Shown one piece after another: positions 1 through 9,662 of a stretch of DNA of 64,000 nucleotides. Location of the stretch: NCBI RefSeq assembly GCF_013042245.1, contig NZ_JABDQL010000148.1, positions 1 to 64,000 on the forward strand, given 5' to 3'. The stretch's first letter is position 1. Each line of letters begins with the position of its first letter. The notes beneath the pieces are model-generated. The model worked only from the letters and a program-made list of their open reading frames with translations, had not been told where the DNA came from and made no database searches. This DNA is from Winogradskyella sp. (GTDB lineage Bacteria; Bacteroidota; Bacteroidia; Flavobacteriales; Flavobacteriaceae). Made by a program: the position numbers and the translations under genes.

Positions 1-121
1 AACTGTTAAGTACAAAAGAGTATTGCATTAAAGCATGTGTATGAAAATTTTACCTAAAAGGGATTCTTAGCAGTTTAATCTAAAATGTTGAAAACATGAA
101 CTTTAAACATAATTTATTCGT

Positions 122-271
122 ATGAAATTTATATAAGAAAGAGACCAAAAAAGAAGAGGTTATATCTTTCAAAAAGACAACATTACCAAAACCGTTGCAG
201 GATTTGTAGCTTTTGCACTAATTGTATTAATAAGTGCTGTTACAATCTCAGGAATATATTTTAAAATCTAG
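122..271 (+). pseudogene. Broken small membrane-protein ORF
   Basis: An ATG at 122 is followed after four codons by an in-frame TAA (134-136); the same frame then stays open to a TAG at 269-271. The conceptual product is about 49 residues: a charged start (ERDQKRRGY), then KDNITKTVAG and one hydrophobic segment (FVAFALIVLISAVTISGIYF). One C-to-T change (CAA to TAA) would explain the early stop. I do not recognise the family. It may instead be a short protein using an unusual start after 136, or no gene at all. The sequence before it (1-121) holds nothing I can identify. Confidence 0.3.
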
Positions 272-291
272 TTTTAAAAAAACACATAAAT

Positions 292-320
292 AAAAAAGCT
301 CAGTAAAACTGAGCTTTTTT
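292..320. terminator. Rho-independent terminator, probably bidirectional
   Basis: The arms AGCTCAG and CTGAGCT flank a short TAAAA loop, with an A run on the left and a T run on the right. This fits termination of rightward transcription from the small ORF and of leftward transcription of the tRNA gene that ends at 323. Confidence 0.8.
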
Positions 321-322
321 TG

Positions 323-397
323 TCGGGGTGGCAGGATTCGAACCTGCGACCTCCGCGTCCCAAACGCGGCGCGATAACCGGGCTACGCTACACCCCG
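323..397 (-). tRNA. tRNA-Pro (anticodon UGG)
   Basis: Read on the minus strand, the acceptor arm CGGGGTG pairs with CACCCCG, followed by a D arm, an anticodon stem CCGCG/CGCGG with loop TTTGGGA (anticodon TGG), and a T arm with GGTTCGAATCC. The discriminator base is A at 323. CCA is not encoded, so it must be added after transcription; a CCA-adding enzyme gene is present at 47758. Confidence 0.97.
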
Positions 398-526
398 AAT
401 TGATTATCTATTTAAGGAGTGCAAATATATACAAAATACAAGGTTTACCAAACAACTTTTCAAATCTATTTAACCTTAACAAATAATTTAGAAGACCTCC
501 TTATTTATATCTGTTAATTTGCACTC

Positions 527-2836
527 ATGTATATAACCAATAACCTAAAAATTATTACATCTAAAAATTTATTATCTATCGTTTTTTGCTGGTTTTTCCT
601 GTCTGCTTATTCGCAGATTAAGGGAAAGGTAATAGATATAAATTCTGGGGTTGGATTATACGGCGTCAAAATCACTTCTGATTCTGAGGATACAACTTTT
701 TCCGACCAATTAGGGCATTTTGAAGTTAAAGATTTAGGAATCTATACATTTAGTCGCATAGGCTACCAAGAAACCTTACAAATTTTAAATACTAATGAGT
801 TTACCATAATTCAATTACAACCAAAGCTTTCAGAACTTAACGAAGTAATTATTGATGCCAATCACATACCTAAGTCGTTAAAAAAGTCTGTGGTTACTTC
901 TACACTAATCTCAGAGAAGGATATTCAGCTTGGTAACGACATTAATATCTCTCAAGTTTTAAACAGAGCACCTGGACTCTTTATGCAAAGCGGTGCTTTA
1001 AACACCAATAGACTAACTATTAGAGGTATAGGTTCAAGAAATTTATTCGGCACATCAAAAATAAGAGCTTATTTTAAAGACATTCCTTTAACTGATGGTA
1101 GTGGCGCCACAAATATTGAAGATTTTGAACTCAATGCGATAGCTCAAATAAAAGTAACTAAAGGTGCTACTTCGAGCGTTTATGGCGCTGGTTTAGGAGG
1201 CACAATTCAACTTAACCCAACTAATTCTTATCTTCATAAAACATCTATAAATACAGAATTGACCGTCGGTTCTTTTGACCTTTATAAATCAACCATCAAT
1301 TTTAACCACGGAACATCAAAACATAGTTTTAGAGGCATATATAGTAACACGTCTTCGGATGGTTTTCGAGATAACAACAATTATAATAGACAAACCTTCA
1401 CCATAACTTCTAATCATTTTATAGACGATAAAGATGAACTTACATTTTTAGGGAGTTATGTCGACTTAAAAGCATTTATCCCAAGCTCTATCAATCAAGA
1501 AGTATTTTCTAATAACCCAAGTGCAGCCGCTTTTACCTGGCGGCAAGCTCAGGGTTTTGAAGATTCACAACGTGGTATTTTTGGAGCAACTTGGGACCAT
1601 ATTTACAACCCAAAACTAAAGCAAATCACGAGTATTTTTACTTCTTTTAGAAATGGTTATGAGCCACGTCCTTTTAATATTTTGGACGAAAGTACTTTTG
1701 CTTACGGTTTTAGGAGTCGTTTATTAGGAAATACCGACCTTTTTAAAAAACCACTCACCTACACCATTGGTGGAGAATATTTTAAAGACAATTACCAATC
1801 ACAAACTTTTGAGAACTTATATCAAGATTTTTCTGCAGGAACGGGAAGTGTTCAGGGAAACGAACTTTCAAATTTTAAAGAGGACCGAAATTATTTTAAC
1901 CTTTTTTTTGAGTTAAATTTTGAATTATCAGATAAAACATCACTAGTAGCAGGGCTTAATTATAATGAAACAAGCTATGAGTTAGACGATAATCTCCCTG
2001 TCTCAGATAATAATATTGACCAATCGGGAAGTTTTAAATTTGATGGTATATTTTCACCAAAACTTGGTATATCACATCTTTTAACAGAGAAGATTAGTTT
2101 ATATTCTAATATCAGCCAGGGCTTCTCTCCTATTTCCTTAGAAGAAACATTACTGCCAAGTGGACAAATTAATAACAATTTAAAACCCGAAACCGGTTGG
2201 AATTATGAAGTAGGAACTCGTGGAATTGTTTTCAATAATAAATTACAATTTAATTTGGCCATTTACAGATTAGATGTCCGAAATCTTTTGGTTGCCAGAC
2301 GCACTGCTGAAGACCAATTTATTGGCATTAATGCTGGACAAACACTTCATGATGGATTAGAGTTATCATTAAACTCAAGTATAATTGATAAGGAAAATTT
2401 TAAGTTAAGTAGTTTCTTCAATTACAGTCTTAACAATTATAAATTTGAAGATTTCATAGATGGTGAAAACGATTTTTCAGATAATAATTTAACTGGAATT
2501 CCTTCAAGCATTATAAATGCAGGTATAGACTTTTCAACCAAATTAGGTTTTTATGGAAATATCAATTTTCAATATGTGGGCGAACAACCCATAACAGATA
2601 GTAACAGCTTATTTAGTAAAAGCTACAGTTTAACTAATATAAAAATTGGTTACAAAAAGGTATTTAAAAAGATTAAACTCCATCTCTTTTATGGACTAGA
2701 CAATATTTTTGATGAGGCCTATGCATCTCAAATATTAATTAACGCTACAGGGTTTGGTGGTAGTGTACCTCGATATTTTTATCCAGGAAATCCTATCAAT
2801 TATTATGCAGGACTAAATATTAATTACGTTTTTTAG
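527..2836 (+). CDS. TonB-dependent outer-membrane receptor
   Basis: This 769-residue protein is an energised outer-membrane importer. Residues 1-30 form a signal peptide ending AYSQ. Residues about 31-97 look like the carboxypeptidase-regulatory-like domain common on Bacteroidota receptors (IKGKVIDINSGVGLYGVKI). The plug follows, with LTIRGIGSR and a KVTKGATSSVYGAG stretch. The rest is a beta-barrel ending in an aromatic residue (NYVF). The C-terminal half has features of siderophore/FecA-type receptors. The substrate cannot be read from sequence. It lies 38 nt before a PQQ-type sugar dehydrogenase gene and a cytochrome c gene, which makes PQQ or a sugar-related ligand worth considering. A near-consensus promoter (TTAATTTG, 514-521) lies just upstream. 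Confidence 0.93.
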   Translation: MYITNNLKIITSKNLLSIVFCWFFLSAYSQIKGKVIDINSGVGLYGVKITSDSEDTTFSDQLGHFEVKDLGIYTFSRIGYQETLQILNTNEFTIIQLQPKLSELNEVIIDANHIPKSLKKSVVTSTLISEKDIQLGNDINISQVLNRAPGLFMQSGALNTNRLTIRGIGSRNLFGTSKIRAYFKDIPLTDGSGATNIEDFELNAIAQIKVTKGATSSVYGAGLGGTIQLNPTNSYLHKTSINTELTVGSFDLYKSTINFNHGTSKHSFRGIYSNTSSDGFRDNNNYNRQTFTITSNHFIDDKDELTFLGSYVDLKAFIPSSINQEVFSNNPSAAAFTWRQAQGFEDSQRGIFGATWDHIYNPKLKQITSIFTSFRNGYEPRPFNILDESTFAYGFRSRLLGNTDLFKKPLTYTIGGEYFKDNYQSQTFENLYQDFSAGTGSVQGNELSNFKEDRNYFNLFFELNFELSDKTSLVAGLNYNETSYELDDNLPVSDNNIDQSGSFKFDGIFSPKLGISHLLTEKISLYSNISQGFSPISLEETLLPSGQINNNLKPETGWNYEVGTRGIVFNNKLQFNLAIYRLDVRNLLVARRTAEDQFIGINAGQTLHDGLELSLNSSIIDKENFKLSSFFNYSLNNYKFEDFIDGENDFSDNNLTGIPSSIINAGIDFSTKLGFYGNINFQYVGEQPITDSNSLFSKSYSLTNIKIGYKKVFKKIKLHLFYGLDNIFDEAYASQILINATGFGGSVPRYFYPGNPINYYAGLNINYVF

Positions 2837-2874
2837 TTAAAATATAAGTAACTTTAAGCATAAAATTTTTCATC

Positions 2875-4059
2875 ATGAAACAGTTAAAACTTATAGTTCT
2901 TGCTTGTGGTATTATTTTTTCAGCATGCGGTCAAAAAAAAGAAAATAATAATGATAACGTCTCAAGTAATACGACTGAAAAACAAATAGAAGTTGGTACA
3001 GAATCTTCAGTAAAAGCTGAAGCTGCTACTAATATCAATTATTCTACTGAGACAGTTGTACCTGACTTAAACATCCCTTGGGGAATGGCTTTTTTACCTG
3101 ATGGCGCCATGTTAATTACTGAAAAAAGCGGAGAATTAATTCATTTTAAAAATGGAAAAAAGACTGTGATTAATGGACTTCCAGAAATATATCTCCGAGG
3201 ACAAGGCGGATTATTAGATATAGAATTACATCCCAAATATGCAGAGAATGGATGGTTATACATTATACACGCTTCTCCAGATGGAGAAGGTGACGGTGGT
3301 AATACGGCATTATTGAGAGCAAAAATAGAAGGTGATAAACTTGTTAACATAGAACGTCTTTACAAAGCAGAACCAAACTCAAAACGCGGGCAGCATTTTG
3401 GCTCTCGTATAGAATTTGATAATGAAGGCTACTTATACTTTTCTATCGGTGACCGTGGCAACCGTGATGAAAATCCACAGGACATTACTCGTGATTGTGG
3501 AAAAATTTATAGACTCAACGATGATGGTTCTATACCTAAATATAATCCTTTTGTAAACGAAGTCAATGCAAAAAAAGCCATATTCAGTTATGGACATAGA
3601 AACCCTCAAGGAATGGTAAAACATCCAGAAACTGGGAAAATTTGGATTCACGAACATGGACCAAAAGGTGGTGACGAAATTAATGTAGTGCAAAAAGGTA
3701 AAAACTTTGGATGGCCTGTGATTAGTTACGGTATTAACTATAGCGGTACAAAATTTACAGATGAAACAGCTAAAGCAGGAATGCAACAACCGCTATTTTA
3801 TTGGGTGCCTTCGATTGCGCCTAGCGGGATGGATTTTGTAACATCCGATAAATATCCTAATTGGAAAGGAAATCTATTGGTGGGTGCTTTAAAGTTTGAA
3901 TATCTAGAACGTCTTGTTATTGAAAACAATAAAGTAACTAAACGCGAAAAATTGCTAGAAGGCATGGGACGCGTAAGAAACGTGCGCCAAGGACCAGATG
4001 GTTATATCTACGTAGCTATAGAAAATATCGGTATTGTAAAGATTGTACCAAATTCATAA
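2875..4059 (+). CDS. PQQ-dependent sugar dehydrogenase (aldose dehydrogenase type), lipoprotein
   Basis: This 394-residue protein belongs to the soluble glucose/aldose dehydrogenase (GSDH/Asd) six-bladed propeller family, which oxidises aldoses with PQQ in the periplasm. A lipobox FSAC puts the lipidated Cys at residue 18. Family signatures include IPWGMAFLPDG, GQGGLLDIELHP, GQHFGSRIEFD, the Ca/PQQ-binding region SYGHRNPQG, and EHGPKGGDEIN. The length is normal for the family. It is followed after 6 nt by a cytochrome c gene, the natural electron acceptor. Some members of this fold use other substrates, so the sugar specificity is inferred. No PQQ biosynthesis genes are seen in the window. 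Confidence 0.88.
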   Translation: MKQLKLIVLACGIIFSACGQKKENNNDNVSSNTTEKQIEVGTESSVKAEAATNINYSTETVVPDLNIPWGMAFLPDGAMLITEKSGELIHFKNGKKTVINGLPEIYLRGQGGLLDIELHPKYAENGWLYIIHASPDGEGDGGNTALLRAKIEGDKLVNIERLYKAEPNSKRGQHFGSRIEFDNEGYLYFSIGDRGNRDENPQDITRDCGKIYRLNDDGSIPKYNPFVNEVNAKKAIFSYGHRNPQGMVKHPETGKIWIHEHGPKGGDEINVVQKGKNFGWPVISYGINYSGTKFTDETAKAGMQQPLFYWVPSIAPSGMDFVTSDKYPNWKGNLLVGALKFEYLERLVIENNKVTKREKLLEGMGRVRNVRQGPDGYIYVAIENIGIVKIVPNS

Positions 4060-4065
4060 AAATTT

Positions 4066-4521
4066 ATGAGATTAAAATTGATTATAGCCTTTCTTATTTT
4101 AAGCACGACGCTCTTAAGTTGTAATGATAAAAAGACAGAAGTCTACTATGGTAAAACAAATAAAGTTACATCTTTAGAACAATCGCCTTTAGAAAAAAGC
4201 ATCAAAATTGGAAAAACTATTTACACTGATATGTGTGTGGTTTGTCATCAAGCCAACGGAAAAGGCGTACCAAAAGCGTTTCCACCATTAGCAAATTCCG
4301 ATTACTTACAAGACAATCAAAAAGCCAGTATCATTGGCCTTAAGAAAGGTATGAAAGGTGAAATTATTGTCAATGGAAAAACCTACAACAGTTATATGGC
4401 TCCACTTGGACTTGGTAATGATGAAATAGCACACGTTATGAATTATATTAACCACACCTGGGGAAACAATTTTGCAGACATGCTTACTGAAGAAGAAGTG
4501 ACAAAAGTCATCAAAAAATAA
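4066..4521 (+). CDS. Class I cytochrome c lipoprotein
   Basis: The protein is 151 residues. A lipobox (LLSC, Cys19) anchors it to the envelope. A single haem-binding motif CVVCH is at residues 57-61, followed by the usual GKGVPKAFPPLANSDYL, and a likely distal Met ligand in NSYMAPLG. It starts 6 nt after the sugar dehydrogenase gene and probably accepts its electrons, passing them towards a terminal oxidase. This role is inferred from position. The gene ends just before a separate promoter that drives udk. Confidence 0.92.
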   Translation: MRLKLIIAFLILSTTLLSCNDKKTEVYYGKTNKVTSLEQSPLEKSIKIGKTIYTDMCVVCHQANGKGVPKAFPPLANSDYLQDNQKASIIGLKKGMKGEIIVNGKTYNSYMAPLGLGNDEIAHVMNYINHTWGNNFADMLTEEEVTKVIKK

Positions 4522-4532
4522 GCTTATTTGGC

Positions 4533-4540
4533 TAACTTTG
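4533..4540 (+). promoter_or_regulatory. Bacteroidota-type -7 promoter element for udk
   Basis: TAACTTTG matches the TAnnTTTG consensus exactly and lies 28 nt before the udk ATG, right after the stop of the cytochrome gene. No clear TTTG -33 box is seen at the usual distance. Confidence 0.6.
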
Positions 4541-4568
4541 CACTTCTAACAAAATCAAATCTATAGAA

Positions 4569-5174
4569 ATGCTTATCATAGGAATTGCTGGAGGTACAGG
4601 ATGCGGTAAAACTACGGTAGTTAATACACTTACAGACCAACTACCAGAAGGCGAAGTTGTCGTAATTTCACAAGATTCTTACTATAAGGACACCTCACAC
4701 TTGAGCTATGACGAACGTGTAAAAATTAATTTTGATCATCCACATTCTATAGATTTTGAGTTACTGGTTCAACATCTTAATCAGCTAAAGAAGAATAAAC
4801 CTATCGAACAACCAGTTTATTCTTTTGTAAAGCATAACAGAACTGGAGACACCATACTTACAAAACCAAGAAAAGTAGTCATTGTAGAAGGTATTTTAAT
4901 TTTGACTAATCCAGAAATTAGAGATTTATTTGATATTAAGATATTTGTTCACGCAGATAGTGATGAGCGCTTAATACGACGACTAAAAAGAGACATTAAA
5001 GAGCGCGGAAGAGATATCGATGAGGTTTTAACAAGATATCAAACCACGTTAAAACCAATGCATCAACAGTTTATTGAACCTATGAAGGAATATGCAGATA
5101 TCATTATACCTAACAATAAATACAATACGGTAGCAGTTGATATTGTAAAAACTATTATTAACGAGCGCTTGTAG
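4569..5174 (+). CDS. udk: Uridine kinase
   Basis: This 201-residue cytosolic enzyme phosphorylates uridine and cytidine to UMP and CMP in pyrimidine salvage. The P-loop GIAGGTGCGKTT is at residues 5-16. DSYYKD and FDHPHSIDF follow, and then the VVIVEGILIL strand and the lid segment RLIRRLKRDIKERGRD, all typical of Udk. The length is normal. The next gene starts directly after the stop codon, so both are almost certainly co-transcribed from the TAACTTTG promoter. Confidence 0.95.
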   Translation: MLIIGIAGGTGCGKTTVVNTLTDQLPEGEVVVISQDSYYKDTSHLSYDERVKINFDHPHSIDFELLVQHLNQLKKNKPIEQPVYSFVKHNRTGDTILTKPRKVVIVEGILILTNPEIRDLFDIKIFVHADSDERLIRRLKRDIKERGRDIDEVLTRYQTTLKPMHQQFIEPMKEYADIIIPNNKYNTVAVDIVKTIINERL

Positions 5175-5501
5175 ATGGCAAAATTTAACAAAAAATATCT
5201 CAAACCATTTAAGAATTTCTATGTACTTGGTCTCATAGCTTTCGTAATTTGGATGCTGTTTTTTGATACACACTCTTGGCTGTTGCACCGAGATTTAAAC
5301 AAAGACATTGAAGCACTTGAAAATGAAAAACAGTATTATAAAAATGAAATGCAGAAAGACGAGAGAGCCATTAAAGAATTGAGTACTGAAGAAGGTATTG
5401 AAAAGGTGGCGCGAGAAACCTACTACATGAAAAAGCCTAACGAAGAAATTTATATCATAGAATACGAAGATAGTATTCCGAAAACTAAAGATGATGAGTA
5501 A
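5175..5501 (+). CDS. FtsB/DivIC-like septum formation initiator
   Basis: This 108-residue bitopic membrane protein has a single transmembrane segment at about 14-34 (NFYVLGLIAFVIWMLFF), then a coiled coil (DLNKDIEALENEKQYYKNEM) and the conserved tail IEKVARETYYMKKPNEEIYII. In the family, this protein joins FtsL and FtsQ in the division complex. The gene abuts udk with no gap and overlaps the next gene by 11 nt, an arrangement I recall from other Flavobacteria. Confidence 0.88.
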   Translation: MAKFNKKYLKPFKNFYVLGLIAFVIWMLFFDTHSWLLHRDLNKDIEALENEKQYYKNEMQKDERAIKELSTEEGIEKVARETYYMKKPNEEIYIIEYEDSIPKTKDDE

Positions 5502-6840
5502 ATCCCTATTTAAAGATTTTAATTCTGTGTCTTCCAAAGAGTGGAAACAAAAGATACAAGTCGACTTAAAAGGTGCCGATTATAACGATACATTAATTTG
5601 GAAAACTGCTGAAGGTATTGATGTAAAACCATTTTATCATGCTGATGAATTTGATGAACTTCCGAGTATTTCCAATACAAAAGCAATAGATTGGAAAATA
5701 AGTCAAAGTATTACGGTAATTGATGTAATTAAGGCTAACACAGAAGCTAAAGACGCATTAGCAAGAGGTGCAGAACATATTATTTTTAATCTAGAAACAG
5801 AAGATGTCAATATAGTAGATTTAGCAAAAGGAATAGATTCACAAATTCATCTCAATGTCAAAAAATTGACAAACACCTTAATTCAACAGGCTACTAAAAA
5901 CAATAACATATCTATTAATAATGACACTATAGGTTACCTTGGCAAAACAGGTAATTGGTTTCACAATCTAAAAAAAGACCACTTGGTTTTAGAAGAAAGT
6001 ATAAAAAACACTAACAAACTTTATATAGATTTAAGCCATTATCAAAATGCCGGTGCAACTAACGTTCAAGAACTAGCCTATGCTTTAGCCCATATTAATG
6101 AATATCTTAATCATTTTGAAAACAAAAATTGGTCTCTAAGTGAAGTCGAAGTAACCTTCAATATTGCTATAGCAGGTAATTACTTTTTCGAAATTGCCAA
6201 ACTTCGTGCACTACGAAACTTATGGCATACACTTTCTAAAACCTTTAACGCCAATTCGGATTGTAAAATAATTGCTACTCCAAGCAAGCGTAACAAAACT
6301 ATATACGACTATAACGTCAATATGCTTAGAACAACTACAGAATGCATGAGTGCAATCTTGGGAGGTGCTAATATAATTTGTAATCAACCGTATAATTATT
6401 TATTTCAAAATTCTACAGAATTTGGCGAACGTATTTCTCGTAATCAGTTGTTAATTTTAAAAAGTGAAAGTTATTTTGATGCTGTAAATAATCCTTCAGA
6501 CGGTTCTTATTATATTGAAAGTTTGACGAACCAACTTGCTGAAAAAGCTTTAGAATTATTTAAAGATATTGAAAAGAACGGTGGCTTTTTAAGTCAATTA
6601 AAAGAAGGTACTGTTCAACGAAAAATAAAAGAAAGTGCTTCAAAAGAACAAAAGGCTTTTGACAAAGGAGAAATTACACTTTTAGGAACAAATAAGCATC
6701 CAAATTCAACCGATCAAATGAAATCTACGCTCGAAAAAGAGCCTTTTCTTAAAGTTGAGAAACGCAAAACACTAATTGAACCCATTATTGAAAAAAGATT
6801 GTCTGAAAAATTGGAAATCAAAAGATTAAAAGAAGAATAA
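5491..6840 (+). CDS. mutA: Methylmalonyl-CoA mutase small (beta) subunit
   Basis: The 449-residue protein is the non-catalytic partner of the large subunit encoded at 7484. It retains the mutase barrel features (GNWFHNLKKDH, LSHYQNAGATNVQELAYALAH, the NLWHTLSK helix, DGSYYIESLTNQLAEKALELF) but has no C-terminal B12-binding domain, as usual for Flavobacteriia small subunits. The complex interconverts succinyl-CoA and methylmalonyl-CoA. Two ATGs lie in tandem (5491, 5494), inside the end of the ftsB-like gene. A small lipoprotein gene separates it from the large subunit, which is unusual because the two subunit genes are more often adjacent. Confidence 0.93.
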   Translation: MMSKSLFKDFNSVSSKEWKQKIQVDLKGADYNDTLIWKTAEGIDVKPFYHADEFDELPSISNTKAIDWKISQSITVIDVIKANTEAKDALARGAEHIIFNLETEDVNIVDLAKGIDSQIHLNVKKLTNTLIQQATKNNNISINNDTIGYLGKTGNWFHNLKKDHLVLEESIKNTNKLYIDLSHYQNAGATNVQELAYALAHINEYLNHFENKNWSLSEVEVTFNIAIAGNYFFEIAKLRALRNLWHTLSKTFNANSDCKIIATPSKRNKTIYDYNVNMLRTTTECMSAILGGANIICNQPYNYLFQNSTEFGERISRNQLLILKSESYFDAVNNPSDGSYYIESLTNQLAEKALELFKDIEKNGGFLSQLKEGTVQRKIKESASKEQKAFDKGEITLLGTNKHPNSTDQMKSTLEKEPFLKVEKRKTLIEPIIEKRLSEKLEIKRLKEE

Positions 6841-6842
6841 AT

Positions 6843-7484
6843 ATGATATCAAAAAAATCAATAGTTATTTCATTATTAAGCTTAGTCTTTATTCTACAAT
6901 CTTGCAAAGAAAATAGTAAGCTTCAAAATATTCTCGATAACGAAGAACCGACAACGACCCTTATTGGCAACAAACATATTCTAGAGGAGGACGGTATCCA
7001 ACTGCAATTACCCGAAGATTTTAAGCGTTTATCAGTTGCAGAATATTCGAAGATTTTAAATCAGAAAAAGAACAGAACAAAATTTAATATTGAGCGTGAA
7101 GAATTAAAAAATGTTAGAAGTCTTAACGGCAATAGTTATATCTTTTTCAACGAAAAAAATAATTCGAGCTACTACATAAATACTATTCCTTATTCTGAAA
7201 TAAAAAAAGATGATGCCCAAAAACTTTTGGGTATTATAAGACAAAACCAAAATGATGTCTCAAAGAAAAGTAAAGTTAAATTCGATAGATTAACAGCTAA
7301 ATTTAAGTCCACAACTGGAGCTCAAATTTTTAAGGCGATTTTTAAAGCTGAGTTTGAGAAAACAAAAAATACGCAGTATCAACATTCGTACTTTATAAAT
7401 TCTAACGAAAAGTCAGTACTGCTAACACTGATTACATCTAAGGAAATAAACTTTGACAAGTACATCGAGAAAATGATATTTTAA
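6843..7484 (+). CDS. Hypothetical lipoprotein between the mutase subunits
   Basis: This 213-residue protein has a lipoprotein signal (VFILQSCKE, lipidated Cys near residue 21). The mature part is Lys/Asn-rich, mixed alpha/beta, with no motif that I recognise. It starts 2 nt after the small-subunit stop. Its stop codon overlaps the large-subunit start (TAATG), so the three genes are translationally coupled. An envelope lipoprotein has no obvious role in a cytosolic B12 enzyme, so function is unknown. Confidence 0.75.
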   Translation: MISKKSIVISLLSLVFILQSCKENSKLQNILDNEEPTTTLIGNKHILEEDGIQLQLPEDFKRLSVAEYSKILNQKKNRTKFNIEREELKNVRSLNGNSYIFFNEKNNSSYYINTIPYSEIKKDDAQKLLGIIRQNQNDVSKKSKVKFDRLTAKFKSTTGAQIFKAIFKAEFEKTKNTQYQHSYFINSNEKSVLLTLITSKEINFDKYIEKMIF

Positions 7485-9610
7485 TGAAACGAAAAGATAT
7501 TCAACATATAACACTTGAAGAATCGCAGCCTAAGGATATCAATTCTAAAAAGCAAGATACCTTTCAAACTGCTGAAGGAATTACTCTAAAACCAACATAT
7601 TCTAAAGACGATCTAAAGAAATTAGAGCACCTTAACTTCGGTGCAGGTATAGCACCAAACCTTCGTGGTCCATACTCAACAATGTATGTTCGCAGACCTT
7701 GGACTATTCGGCAATATGCTGGATTTTCAACTGCAGAAGAAAGTAATGCCTTTTACAGACGTAACTTGGCTGCTGGGCAAAAAGGATTGTCCGTTGCCTT
7801 TGATTTAGCAACTCACAGAGGTTACGACTCTGACCACGAACGTGTGGTTGGTGATGTTGGTAAAGCAGGAGTAGCCATCGATTCTGTTGAGGATATGAAA
7901 GTGCTCTTCAACCAAATACCTCTAGATAAAATGTCAGTTTCAATGACCATGAATGGTGCCGTTTTGCCTATCATGGCATTTTATATTGTCGCTGCTGAAG
8001 AGCAAGGTATAAAACCTGAACAGTTAGCCGGAACTATTCAAAATGATATTTTAAAGGAATTCATGGTCCGTAATACCTACATTTACCCACCGACACCTTC
8101 CATGAAAATAATCTCGGATATTTTTGAATACACGAGTAAGAATATGCCACGCTTTAATAGCATCAGTATCTCAGGATACCACATGCAAGAAGCAGGTGCT
8201 ACTTGTGATATTGAGTTAGCTTACACCTTAGCAGATGGTCTAGAGTACATAAAAAAGGGGCTGGAAGCTGGTATGGATATCGATACGTTTGCACCTCGCT
8301 TATCTTTCTTTTGGGCGATTGGCATGAATCATTTTATGGAAATTGCCAAAATGCGTGCTGCTAGAATGCTTTGGGCAAAATTGGTAAAACAATTCAATCC
8401 CAAAAATCCTAAATCTTTAGCCCTACGTACGCATTGCCAAACTTCGGGCTGGAGTTTAACGGAACAAGACCCATTTAATAATGTTGCACGAACCTGTATC
8501 GAAGCTTCTGCAGCCGCTTTTGGTGGTACACAGAGTTTACACACCAATGCTTTAGATGAGGCTATTGCACTCCCAACAGACTTCTCTGCCCGCATTGCAA
8601 GAAACACACAAATTTATCTTCAAGAAGAAACGCATATAACCAAAACGGTTGATCCTTGGGCTGGCAGTTATTATGTTGAAAAACTGACAAATGATATCGC
8701 TCAAAAAGCGTGGCAACACATCAAAGAAGTTGAAGATTTAGGCGGAATGACAAAAGCCATTGAAGCTGGAATCCCAAAATTACGAATAGAAGAAGCCGCT
8801 GCCAGAAAGCAAGCGCGAATAGATTCTAGTCAAGATATTATTGTAGGCGTTAACAAATACCGCTTGAATGAGGAAGACCCACTTCATATTTTAGAGGTAG
8901 ATAACCAGACTGTTCGTTTACAACAGATTGAACGTTTAAATCAAATTAAAGCAGACAGAAATTCGTCTGAAGTTAATGCAGCATTAGCAAAATTGACACA
9001 GGCAGCAAAGTCGGATGAAGAAAATTTATTAGCTTTAGCAGTAGATGCAGCTCGTAAACGCGCTACTCTAGGTGAAATTAGCGATGCTCTTGAAGCAGAG
9101 TTCGGACGTTACAAGGCTCAAATAAAATCATTCTCAGGTGTGTATAGTAAAGAAATAAAAGACGACAATAGCTTTAAGAAAGCACGAGAATTGGCAGACC
9201 AATTTGCAGAACAGGATGGTCGACGTCCTCGTATAATGATTGCAAAAATGGGACAAGACGGTCACGACCGCGGAGCTAAAGTTGTAGCAACAGGTTATGC
9301 AGATGTTGGTTTTGATGTCGATATTGGTCCATTATTTCAAACACCAAAAGAAGCTGCTAAACAAGCGGTAGAAAATGATGTACATGTTTTAGGAGTTTCT
9401 TCTCTAGCAGCAGGTCACAAGACCTTAGTACCACAAGTCATTGAAGAACTAAAGGCTTATGGTCGTGATGACATCATGGTCATTGTAGGTGGCGTTATCC
9501 CAAAACAAGACTACCAATATTTATTTGATGCTGGTGCAGTAGCTGTTTTTGGCCCTGGAACAAAGATTAGTGATGCTGCAATTCAGATTTTAGAGATATT
9601 AATCGATTAA
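7484..9610 (+). CDS. scpA: Methylmalonyl-CoA mutase large (alpha) subunit
   Basis: This 708-residue adenosylcobalamin enzyme carries the catalytic barrel ([51 protein letters not shown]) and a C-terminal B12-binding domain with the DGHDRG motif at about 591-596, whose His coordinates cobalt. It rearranges succinyl-CoA to methylmalonyl-CoA in propionate metabolism. The length is standard. It is the third gene of a coupled set with the small subunit and a lipoprotein, and the last functional gene before a pseudogene. No B12 riboswitch is visible upstream, consistent with an enzyme rather than a B12-synthesis gene. Confidence 0.97.
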   Translation: MKRKDIQHITLEESQPKDINSKKQDTFQTAEGITLKPTYSKDDLKKLEHLNFGAGIAPNLRGPYSTMYVRRPWTIRQYAGFSTAEESNAFYRRNLAAGQKGLSVAFDLATHRGYDSDHERVVGDVGKAGVAIDSVEDMKVLFNQIPLDKMSVSMTMNGAVLPIMAFYIVAAEEQGIKPEQLAGTIQNDILKEFMVRNTYIYPPTPSMKIISDIFEYTSKNMPRFNSISISGYHMQEAGATCDIELAYTLADGLEYIKKGLEAGMDIDTFAPRLSFFWAIGMNHFMEIAKMRAARMLWAKLVKQFNPKNPKSLALRTHCQTSGWSLTEQDPFNNVARTCIEASAAAFGGTQSLHTNALDEAIALPTDFSARIARNTQIYLQEETHITKTVDPWAGSYYVEKLTNDIAQKAWQHIKEVEDLGGMTKAIEAGIPKLRIEEAAARKQARIDSSQDIIVGVNKYRLNEEDPLHILEVDNQTVRLQQIERLNQIKADRNSSEVNAALAKLTQAAKSDEENLLALAVDAARKRATLGEISDALEAEFGRYKAQIKSFSGVYSKEIKDDNSFKKARELADQFAEQDGRRPRIMIAKMGQDGHDRGAKVVATGYADVGFDVDIGPLFQTPKEAAKQAVENDVHVLGVSSLAAGHKTLVPQVIEELKAYGRDDIMVIVGGVIPKQDYQYLFDAGAVAVFGPGTKISDAAIQILEILID

Positions 9611-9662
9611 ACATAATACTAACTCAAAGAATATAAGATATAGCACTCAAATAAAATTTTTA

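Noticed and set aside
4569-9610. B12 riboswitch for the methylmalonyl-CoA mutase genes
   Set aside because: No B12-box-like sequence is seen in the short leaders; the genes are tightly packed.
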